From Mesostigma viride (taxonomy: Eukaryota; Streptophyta; Mesostigmatophyceae; Mesostigmatales; Mesostigmataceae), in contig RPFO01000449.1 of the NCBI GenBank assembly GCA_009746045.1, positions 22,501 to 79,879 of the forward strand: a stretch of DNA of 57,379 bases. The letters are read 5' to 3'. The notes under the pieces are model-generated. The model did no database searches, was not told the origin of the DNA, and worked only from the letters and a program-made list of their open reading frames with translations. Shown here piece after piece: positions 43,457 to 53,800 of this stretch (positions are counted from its first letter, which is position 1; each line of letters starts with the position of its first letter). The position numbers and the translations under genes are program-made.

Positions 43457-44140
43457 GTCAACAAATCGCGGTCATGGCCAGACCCCCCTGTATTCAAACC
43501 AGTGTATCTCTCTAATGAATTAGCATATTGTAGGTCTGAGTAGCTCAAAACATCCTTTGATTTATGGGCTTTCAGGAAAGTATACACATGACTATGAAAA
43601 AAATTTTTCCCTAGATGTTATGACGTGTTCTATAAATAGCTTACAACGCAGTATATCGCGTTCTAAAAAAAAAAACACGGGTTAATAAAGGCGTCCAGGA
43701 ATTAAAAGTTGTCTCACATAATACCTGGACGCATGGGGCTCCGATCATTCATTCATTAGTCACACACCCCATACGTTGGGGAGCCGTGGAGCACAATAAT
43801 ACCATGTACTGTACTGTTGGAGTGCTTTCCATCCCTGTTTGTTGCACAACAAGTGGGGCAGATCGATCGAGGCTCCCCGCTTCCCTCTTGTCCGAAGGCA
43901 AGCCACAGCTGCAGTCAAATGTACTACAGTAGGCTACACATCTGCACATGGCGCCATGACTAAATAAGTAAGTACTTGCACGTGACGTCATGCATGCGCA
44001 TGGGCATGCCACGGAGTACTAAGCTAATCTCATTAGAAAATAATTACACAAAAGTTACAAATATCATCTGCATAAACTAAGAACATATGTCTCACGATTC
44101 TCCCGATTTCTGGCCTGCGCTGGTTGTCTCTTTGATATTA
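43457..44140. other. Intergenic with dispersed repeat remnants
   Basis: Contains a relic related to 36832-37060 at about 43655-43740, including a poly-A run (43666-43677), and ends with the 45-bp duplicate (44096-44140). No gene is visible. Confidence 0.5.
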
Positions 44141-47100
44141 AATTAAATTAAATTAAATTATAACATGCCTCCGTGGGGAGGTCATGTAGCACATATTTCA
44201 TGATGGATGGGGTTGAGGAAGCCGCGTGATCGAACTATCCTAACTCTATCTAGAAAATCCTAACTGCACTACTCATCAAAACGCCTCCTCCGCTTGGGGG
44301 GAGGTGGCTTGCCCACAGGGTCGGGCGTGTGTGCCTTGACAATCTTCTTCCACCGCTCCTTGTCCTGCATGGCAGTCCAAAGACGGGAGAGAGAGTGGAT
44401 GCGGTGCTCAAACTGGGCTGGGACCACGAGGTCGTCCAGCAACATCTGAACGTAGTTGGTGACAGGTTTCCCTACCCTTTTGGGAATGTCCTTGGGGCCA
44501 GGCCAGGTCAGAATGTGCCGCCCTGGCTGTCCAAGCCGCTGGGGGCCGGCCAGACCAAGGGTGGTGTCGACCTGGCTGGTGCGTGCAAGGTGTCCTACAA
44601 ATGCTATTCTACGCTGTCTAATCTCGTCCGAAACACGAGGCATGCCATGATACAAAGACTCTGATGACGGACGCTCGGAAAAACCTACGTTAAGGACCTG
44701 CCGGAGCATCCTGTAAACTGTGCCGTCGAGCCGAGCTGCCAGTTTGGGTGGGAGGGTCCACGCCTCGGCGCCATACGTGAGCACCGTGAGGACGAGGACC
44801 TTGAAGAGCATGCGTTTGCGGTGCCCGTCCAGGCCCTTCGAGCGCCAGTAAGGTGTGAGCGAACGGAGCTTGGCCCAGGCGAGGGCGATGCGGGTGTCCA
44901 CATCGTCGTCGGTGTCAGGAAGCCAGCTCCCCAACAGCTTGAAGCGGTCGCGGAACGGGACCTCCGTCCCGTCGAGCAGGCGCGGCAGCGGTGGTTTACT
45001 GGAGGCCCCTATCACCATCGCCTCAGTCTTGACACTAATCTCCAACCCCACCGCCCGCGCCTCCAGGCCCAGGCAGTCCAGCCAGGTCTGAATGTGCTCG
45101 GGGCGCTCAATGAGGGTGGTATCATCCGCATAAATCAGGTCGGCAAGGCGGTACCCCGGTCTAACCCCGCCGTGCTCTTTCACGTTAAGGATGTCCAAGC
45201 CGGGCTCGAACCCCTTAAGAGCAGTAAAGCGCGCACGTGCCCGGCGCATGACGTGATCCACAACAATAATGAACAGGTATGGGGACAGGACACAACCTTG
45301 CCACACCCCGTGGTGAAGGGGGAATGGTGGAGTAGTGCCCTCCGCAGTCCGCACTACTGCCTGTGAGCCCTCATACAGTCGGCGAATGGCAGCAATAAAC
45401 GCAGGTGGTACCCGATCCAGAGCTAGGATGGCCCAAAGAGCCTCCCAGAGAACCGTGTCAAAGGCCTTGATATAGTCTCAAAAAAAAAAAAATCCCTGAG
45501 ATTTCTTAGAATCATTTCTTTATGTCCATCCAGCGTAGTATGTGTAAAGTGGTCGTACTATATGGACAAACAAACAAGCAGGGCATGCAGGCGAAATTAA
45601 AGGGGGGCTTCTCTGGTGCTGGCTTCCCTGGTCTAATAACGCGCCCTATTAGCCTTTCACCTGTCACCGCCACACGTGTGTGTGCCCACCTTCATTAGGA
45701 TTTGCTGATACTCATTTCCCCTCTCACCTCTTTGGTCCATAATTGGCTAATAAAATATACCCATTTCCCCGAAATTAAAGGGGGGCAGGGAATCTATAGT
45801 CAACAAAAATGAAGACCAGCGGCAAACTGTCAGGGGGAAGTCGACGCACCTCCTCCATCAACCGGCGCGCGACAAACACAGCCATGACAGTGTTACGACC
45901 ACTACGGAAACCCATCTGAGACTCACCCAGGTGTGGGTCCAGCGCGGCGCGGAGCCTGTGCAGCATCATGCGCATGAAGACCTTCAGCGCGGCGCTCTGG
46001 AGGCAGACACCCCGGTAGTTGCCGGGGTCAGCAGCAGAGCCCTTCTTGTACAGCATGACGCGGATGGCCGTCTGCCACTCAGCAGGCGGAGGCTCGTCAG
46101 AGAGCAGGACGCGGTTGCAGAACGCCAGCAGAAGATCCCTAACCGCCAGATCAGGGGTCTTCAGCAGCTCAGCAGAAAGGTGGTCGGCACCGACCGCTGC
46201 ATCGTACCGCAGACGAGCAAGGGCGCCGTCCAATTCCTCCAAGGTGAAGGGGTGGACGACGTCGTCAGCATGGCAAGGCAGCCCTCCTTCAAGGCGGGGA
46301 CTTGGTAGTCCGCGGCCGAGGAGGGGGGCGCCGGTGGCGGCGGGGGTCCGGCGACCCCGAGGCGGGCGGCCGTCTCGGGGTGCAGCGGCGGGGGGGGGCG
46401 CGAGCCCCACCGGTCAAGGAAACATTGTGGGCCAACCAGCGGTCAAGGCTTACCGGCGCCGTGCCGTCCCCCGTATGCTCCACCGGGGTCATGCGCTGCC
46501 GCCGGCCGCCGAGCCGGTCGAGGTGGTACCACATGTCCTTGCCCTGGTTGCGGGCCTGGCAGGCCTTGGCATCCGCGATGCACTGGGCCGCCTCCGCGTC
46601 CTGAGCGTGCTCGTAGGCCTCCACAAGAGCGGCCTTGAGCAATGGTTTCTGCAGCGGGTCCCGGTTACGCTTGAGGCGGTGCCGGGCGGCCAAGACCTTG
46701 GGGTCCTGGCGGTAGAGCGGGCCGGGGCGGCGGCGGGGCATGACCGGCAGGTGCCGGGCCGCCAACAACGGGGCACGGGCCGCAAAGCCCGCAAAAATGG
46801 CTGCGTTGGGGGCACCATTGTCCAGCTCGTCGACGTCCGCCCGGGCGTCCAGGGCCGACAGGTACTTCCGTCGGCACCAGTTCCGCTCGTGCTCGGCGTC
46901 CGTCCAGTCCTCAGGATCTCCCTTGACCGGACGTAGAGCAGACCAGTCAGGGCGGACCACTGGGGCGCGGCGCGCGGGGACGTGGAACCGGAGCCGAAGG
47001 GTCGCGCGCACCAACCGGTGGTCAGAGCACACCGTGGGCGTGTCAAACACTCGGGCGTCCAGAACCGAGGTGCACCTGGGCTGCCGTACCACCACGTAGT

Positions 47101-48073
47101 CCAGACAGGCCTGACGGCCGTTAGGGCCACGAAAAGTGACCAAGTCCTGTGAGGGACGTTGGAATTGGCAGTTGACAGCAACCATCCCGCTATCCCGCAA
47201 AAAGGCAGAGAAAAGGGGAGTGTTGGCGTTAGCTTCCGTGTCAGCAGGCGCAAAGCGACTGCCAGCAGTGCCCACGGGGAGCGTAGCATTGGCGTCGAGC
47301 AGCATAACCAAAAAGTGGCGGGCCGGAGTGACCCTCTCAAGGTCATGCAAAGATTCGAAGAACTCCTCACGGGCCGAATCAGGTAGACCACTGTGGGGTG
47401 CGTAGCCCACCCCCACCGTGAGGTGGTGTTTAGACCGCCCCTCGACAGAGGTGAAATGTGCTACCATAAGGCGGGGGGGTAGAAACTTAAGCGTGCTGAG
47501 GCTAGCAACTGCCAGCGGCGAACACAAAAGACCAACACCACCTTGGCCAGACGTACCGCTGCCAGCGAAGTAAAACCGCCAGCCACCCGCCAAGCGAGCA
47601 GTGCTCACCAGGCCAAGTGGCACCGTGCGACGGTGTTCCTGGACGCCTAATATAGATACACGATGCTCGATGCAAAAGGCGACTAGCTCCTCGATCCGGC
47701 AGCTATGGTCGTCATCTAGCAATGTGCGGGTGTTAAAAGTGGCAAGGGCCAAGGATGCCTGCTGGCCCACCAGGGGAGAACGACGATGGATGATGGGGGT
47801 GGATGCGGCGGGGGGTGGAGGTGGGGGTGAAACGGAGGGGGGAAGGGAAGCGGTAGAAATAGTGCTTTTCATCGCATTTATTTTGTCCTGCAAGCGTAGG
47901 ATGCGAGCCTGCCGCTTGCTCGGGGTATTCGGGGTTGGGGCTGATTGCACAACGCCGAGGCGGAGGTAATCTAGCAAACGTTGGGTTTTACGAATCTGAC
48001 ATTTGACAGATGAGGTTGTGGCCCGAAATACCGGCACCACCATGGCTTTCACCCGACGGTTAGGTCGAGGCAT
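44141..48073 (-). pseudogene. Near-full-length APE/RT LINE ORF2, disrupted (family C)
   Basis: ORF2 on the minus strand. 48073-46289 encodes an apurinic-type endonuclease (ATFNTRTLL, GVQEHR, GYAPHS, LLDANA, LDYVVV, SDHRLV). A frameshift in a G-rich run near 46390 leads to the reverse transcriptase (AVGADHLSAELLKTP, LYKKGSAADPGNYRGVCLQS, GFRSGRNTVMAV, FIFVDY). RT motif A is then split by a 317-bp insertion (45478-45794). Coding resumes to the stop at 44269 with HHGVWQGCVLSPYLFIIVVD, LADLIYADDTTLIE (the DD catalytic motif) and KPPPPKRRRRFDE. The 3' hairpin (44168-44181) and AATTA-type tail (44141-44160) complete it. It is inactive as it stands. Confidence 0.92.
45478..45794. mobile_element. 317-bp insertion inside LINE reverse transcriptase
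   Basis: Bounded by TATAGTC on both sides (45471-45477 and 45795-45801), a 7-bp target-site duplication. Removing it restores the FVDYIKAFD motif A of the host LINE. One end has a 13-A run (45480-45493); near both ends are TCCCTG / CAGGGA phrases that could be short inverted repeats. CCTTTAATTTCG appears twice on the minus strand. No ORF. It could be a SINE-like retroposon or a small DNA element. Confidence 0.85.
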
Positions 48074-48147
48074 GGTAGTGGAACGGGACTGTTTAGAGGC
48101 TGTCCCCGAAGCCTGTTAGCCGCGAGCCGACGAGGAAGGTTGTCTAC

Positions 48148-48408
48148 CTACTGTCTACCAACAGAGGCAGCACCCTTCTGGCTAGACACCTGACGAGACT
48201 CCGCTCCGGGGGTGTTAATCGGAACACCTGTGATCCTCTGCCCATCAAAGAATGCTGCAAAGGAGCCATCCTGAAGCAGACGCAACTTAATGCGCTTACC
48301 CTTGGTCTCGAGCTTCTTGGTCGCCTGGACGATGGTGCTGTTCCACACCGGGCGTCCCCAACATCTACTGCTCCAACCTAGGGCCATTGCTGGTACTTTT
48401 GACGTCAT
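48148..48408 (-). pseudogene. Probable LINE ORF1 C-terminal remnant upstream of ORF2
   Basis: An 86-codon ORF ends 75 bp before ORF2 on the same strand. The segment ATKKLETKGKRIKLRLLQDG followed by FAAFFDGQRI resembles the last beta strands of LINE ORF1 C-terminal domains. Its position just before ORF2 fits a bicistronic ORF1-ORF2 element that lost most of ORF1. The family assignment is inference from pattern and position. Confidence 0.4.
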
Positions 48409-48907
48409 GAAAGCAGCGTTTTGGACTAGTGGAATATGATTTTACAGCATAAAAAGTCCATTTTATCATGAATGAACATGGCCAACAACCCCAAGTGCCC
48501 CTAAATTTCTCAATATTTGTAGAGAAATGCTACTTCTCATAATTAAAACCTGCACAAATGCACAATTTGGGGCATGCATGTGAAAGTTTGAAGTACAAAT
48601 TCACAATGAGGTTTTACATTTTTCAATTATTAATGGTATCTCATTCTTCAATCAATCAATTTGCAATCGTCCAAACAATTTATTCATTTCATACATGTCC
48701 GAATATGTTGAAAGAACACATGCAAGTGCTCAATCAGCGTGGACCCCCTTGGACGCGCCCCACCATATATACATTGGACACGTCACCCCAACTACTAAAC
48801 TGCCCAAAGTCACGGTAACTGATCCAACTACTATGTACATCTGCATTTCTCCACGTTGCGGTGGGCAATTACGTGCAAAACGCGATTTCGTGCAAAGTCC
48901 TCGCCCA
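48409..48907. other. Intergenic, AT-rich
   Basis: AT-rich unique sequence between the LINE and the last exon on the minus strand; probably 3' UTR and downstream flank. No ORF is convincing. Confidence 0.4.
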
Positions 48908-49602
48908 TCATCGCTTGCCAGGTCGATATGAAGGAATGTTGTCCCAGCTGGCGCCTTCCTTCAGGAGAGTAACATGTTCTCTAGCGAACTTCAGAGGGAA
49001 ACGAAACTTTTGCTCGCACTCATTACTCCAACCGAGGTCGTGCCCTTCATCAAACCATCTGAACACCACCTTCTCCCTCTCTTTGCCCAGGAGGGTGCCA
49101 AAGAGCGGAAAATCTTCCTTCTTGGGGTACTTGTGCTCCCAGTTTATGCACACGTCGTCTACCCATTTCGAACTCCAACCTCCGCGACTCAGTTTCGCGC
49201 CATCCATAAAGCGCATCCGGACGTCCGGCCGAACGTCCCTGATTCGGTTTTCGGCCGTCGCATCTCTGCCCTGACCACCACCCTTCTGCGGCTGTGCAGG
49301 TTCGTCGGCACCCTCCGTCTCCTGCCCCGCCCCTCGCCTGCCCCCTCCCCGACGTTTTGCCTTCTGCCCCTGCGCAGCCGCCGCCTCTGCCATCAACTCT
49401 TCGTACGTTTTTTCTGGCTGACCGCACGGTAAGGCTGGTGCGTGAGTTGGTGCGTTGGGTGGGAGCTCGTCCCCTCCCGCCCCCGGTTGTGCAACTGGTT
49501 CGCCGACCGCGGCCTGGCCAACAACACGGCCGGCCTCTCTGGACACAGTCCCAGACGCGGATCCACGGGGAAACCGAACTGGAGTTTCTTCTTCGCCTTT
49601 CC
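48908..49602 (-). CDS. Terminal exon of an unrecognised protein
   Basis: An open frame follows a strong acceptor (GTGCTTACGTGCAG|GG at 49603) and runs to the stop at 48908, about 231 codons. The N-terminal half is Gly/Ala/Pro/Glu-rich and basic (QKAKRRGGGRRGAGQE). The C-terminal half looks folded: ENRIRDVRPDVRMRFMDGAK, WSSKWVDDVCINWEHKYPKK, FRWFDEGHDLGWSNECEQKF. I do not recognise a family. It enters in phase 1. It is either the last exon of the large gene just upstream (an internal donor would then be needed near 49900) or a separate gene whose first exon I cannot see. Confidence 0.5.
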
Positions 49603-49715
49603 CTGCACGTAAGCACATGCCAATTAACATGAATACGGAAGGGTCGTGTGAGAAATCAATGAAGCCATGGACTGATGCAAAAAAACTTATGTAGAAATAT
49701 ATATTAAGGTACTTA

Positions 49716-50761
49716 TTAAACTCGTTTATTGAAAATGAAATTTACCGGCCGAATGTACCGTTGGAGCGTGGAAGGGCATCCTTGGTCGATCGAAGATATC
49801 CGTAATGTTAACGGTGCGGTCGATGTCCCTGGCGGCGCCTCAACATCGACCACCTCAGTCGGGCGCATCAATCCGGCAAACGCCGGCCCTCCACCTGAGA
49901 CTTTCGGCGGACCCTCCACGTTACGAGCCTCCAATACCCTCTTCTGCAGTGGGGTGCTCGCAACAAAATCCGTGTCAGCCGACGGCTCCGGATCGTCATC
50001 CTCATTCAGCAGTATCGTGTTCGGGCATTGCTCCATCCCCGTCGAGCGGGGGGGCAAAGTCATCACAACCGTCCTTCCTGACGACGGTACGGGATCGTCA
50101 CCCAGACCCAAAGAAACCGAGGCGAGGGCGGGGGTCCCCTCAACCGGGGGTCCCCATGAATCCTGACGAGGCCTCATTCCCATCTGTCGGACACGACCGC
50201 CTCCCGTAAATCGGGAACGCCCGCCGGCGCTACCAGTAACAGGCCGCGAGCCTGCTTCCTGCTGGCGATCCCCATCCTCATCACAGATACGCCCGCCGGC
50301 GTTTCCAGTAACAGGCCGCGAGCCTCCTTCCTGCTGGCGATCCCCCTCCTCATCACAGATACGCCCGCCGGCGTTTCCAGTAACAGGCCGCGAGCCTCCC
50401 TCCCGCTGGCGATCCCCCTCCTCATCACAGATACGCCCGCCGGCGTTTCCAACGACAGGCCTCGAGTCTCCTTCACCAGCACGCTGGCGCTTACCTCCCC
50501 CCCTTTTGTCTTCATCCCCCCCATTGTCTCCTCCCGCGAGCCTCCATCATCCCGACTGCGCTTTTTCCCTCCCCTTCCATCTCCTCCCCCGTCCCTCTCC
50601 CCCTCCCCCCTCCTCCCTCCTCCCCATCCCCATCCCCTTTCTCCCCCTCCGCCTGCCCCCCACCCACCCCGGGCGGGTGCCCCTCAGCAATATCCTCCTC
50701 CCCCTCTTCCTCCTCCCCTCTTCCTCCTCCCCTCTTCCTCCTCCCTCTTCCTTCTCCGAGC

Positions 50762-50811
<50 letters not shown>

Positions 50812-53800
50812 GAATGATGATCCCCGTCGTCTTCGTCGTCCACGACCACGGCAAAGTCCATGTCGACGTCTTGCCACCCATCTTCAAGAAGCCGATATTT
50901 GATAAGTCGGACCAGGCGCTTCCACCGGCGGATATGGGCGGGTAACCCGAACACCAGCAGAACTCTGGAGGGTCCCTTCAACAGGGCCTTGGTGATCTGG
51001 TCAACCACATCCCACGCGGCATACCTCAAACGGGAGGAGGGTAAGGGTATCTGGCTGTCGACCGGAATACAGTCTTGATCCCACTCGCGCAGGTTCCTCC
51101 ACTTCTCGTTGCTGTCAGCTGTCAGGTCCAGCACAGCAAACGCCTGGTCCTTCAGCTTCCCAGGAAGGTCTTCAGACCCCGTGTACAACTCGTCCACCAC
51201 CTTCGTCACCACCAGATCCTTTCTTTTTTCGTTTTCCTTCCATGTCATTGTCCTGTATGCGATCCAGTCGGGTCCCATCTTCACCCCGTCCCAATAGGTG
51301 AAGGCTTCCAGCCTGTCCCACCACCCCCTCTTGGCCTTGGCAGTCCCCTCCTCCTTAGCCGCCGCCTGCACCTCCTCCTCCGCCGCCGCCTCCTGCTGTG
51401 GCACACCCAGCAGATGTTTGGTCTTCACCCCCAAATCGTCATACAAATGACGGGGGTGGGAAGCGAGCAGCCCTCTCGGGAACTTCCAGTCCTTCTGGTC
51501 GACCACTTTCCTTTTAGCCGGCGGAAGGTCCCTCAGCGTGAGAATGATCGCCCTCGTGGCCGTGACGATCACCCGCCAAAAGTCTCTGGTCAGGCGGCAG
51601 TCGGCGATGAACTTGTCGAGGTCCGTGGCGACGGTGCCCTTCAGCTTCACGCCAAACACGTGCTCCCTCACCAATACGGGGTCGAAAGTCCCGTTTAGTT
51701 GTTTGCAAGCGGCCATCAGCTCGGGGTTCTCCAGGAACTTGATGTGGGCGAATTGCTTTGCCGCCTCTATCAAATTCTTGGCGACTTCCATTATTTTTAT
51801 CAGGTTGCTGGGAGGGGCCTCACAGGACATGATCGGCGCTTGGATCAGGCTGTCGAAGTACTGGAAACTCGCAAGTTCCCGATGCGCGGTGAAAATGGAC
51901 AGTTCGTGCGCCTTGTCTTTAGGGCGCGTGTCAAGGAAGTCTTGCCGAGCCGCGATATCCTGTGCGATCGCCGGCTTGCCGTCGACAGCGGGCTTCAAAG
52001 GGTCCTCACACCAGAACAGCCAGCGCTGCATGAAGTTCTTCTGGTCCGGCCCCCACTTGTCCGTCTCTTCAGCCCCTCCTGCCTTGTCGCCTGCGCCGTC
52101 CCCTTCGGCCTTGGCTTGCTCTCCTTTCTGCCAAAAGGGCTTCACAATCGCCCAGATCTTGCCGTACAGAGGAGTTGGGAGAGACACGCCCTTCCCTCTC
52201 TTGACGGGTCCATATGCCTGGTAGGCCCGGTGCACATCCCCCAGCGCTGAGCCCCACGTTGCCTTGGCTTGGGCTGTGTCCTCGGCGTTCATGGCGTTCC
52301 CGAGCTGCCTGACAACTTCGATCATCTTGCCGACTTGTTCGGTAACCTGCATCCCCGTAGGGCAACAACGCGCAGAGACACATCGACAGTCCTCCCAAAT
52401 AAGCACAACTCAACTGAGAACAAGAATACGACTGACAGAAACGCCGGCGGTCGCATCTTGACCAAAATATGGCATGCTAAGGTGGAACATGAAAACCCCT
52501 TATAGAAACGCCGGCGGTCGCATCTTGACCGAACTAATGGCATACTGAAATTAACACAAGAAAACCACTTATAGAAACGCCGGCGGTCGCAACCTGGCTT
52601 ACCTTCTGTTCACGGATCTGCCACCAGGTCGGCAGGATGGTCTCACCCTTGAGCATCTGCACGTCCACCCCCCCGAAATTCGTCCAATCAGTTGCCCACT
52701 CCTCCAGCTTCGCCGCGGCCACGGTCTTCGTGACCTCCTGCTCCTTCCCTCCCCGCGCAACGACCCTGAGCTTTTCCGCCTTCATGAAACCATTCAGCAT
52801 TGCCTGGTACCACACAGATCTTTGGTCCACCGTCATATTGTCGGTGACCAGTTCGAATTTCACCGATTTGATGAGTGTGGTAAAGTGGTTCCCGTCCAGC
52901 ACGAGAAAGCCGCAAATGGCTGGCGGCAACGGTGTCTTCTTCTCGAGTGGAGCCATCTCCCAGGCGGACTTGCACAAACTGTCCAAAAGCGCGGCCTTTC
53001 TCACGTCCACGGGCTTAAGTGAGTCCAGAATATCGGCCGGTCCTGTCAGAACCGCGGTGGAAGCAGCTTCGGCCATTCCCTTGGCCGAGCTCGTTCGCAG
53101 GTAGATATCAATCTCTTTGTCAGTCATTGCGCGAGCGTAGCCAGCCTTCATTGTCCGTGCCCCCCCATCTCCCCGAAGAGTTGCGCGAGCTGACGCTGGG
53201 TGCCTTCCTTTTTCATCCAGTCATGAAAACTGTTGGGGCACCGGTCAGCCAAAAACTGGAACGAGTACCGCCACACAGGAATCACCAGCTTGTCGTGGCC
53301 GTAGTCGGACTCCGAGTTTGCAAAAATGGTGGCGTTCTGCTCGGCTCTAGACAGATGCAAGTCTCGTGCGAGGAGCTTCTGAGGCCCCACGAACAGGTTC
53401 CTTGTCCACACCCGATTTCGATGCACCAAGGCTTTGGACATCTCATCGAGGTCCCGAGGCTGAACGGCAAGCTGCTTCCGCAACCGTTTGCCCTTCGCGA
53501 TCTCATCGTTCACATCCAGGATGTCATCATCATCCTGCGACACCGGGGACTTCTCCCATTTCTCAAGCAGAGACACGGGAGCATCCGCAACCTCCACCTC
53601 CTTTCCTTTCCCCTTTCCCTTCAGCGCCTTCCCCTTGTAGGTCGCAAGTGCTTCGGAGAGTCCCTTCTGGTGTTCGTCGACGGCAGCAGTCCACGTACTA
53701 TCTATTTTCATGTTCTCGCGGCGCGCGTGCTGGTCGAGGCTGATTGAGTACAGGATGGCCGCGTGGGTCGCCCTCTCGGCCTGCACGTACTGCGTTGATG

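Noticed and set aside
44821-45366. Plus-strand ORFs antisense to the LINE reverse transcriptase
   Set aside because: Shadows of the minus-strand RT frame, which carries the catalytic YADD motif.
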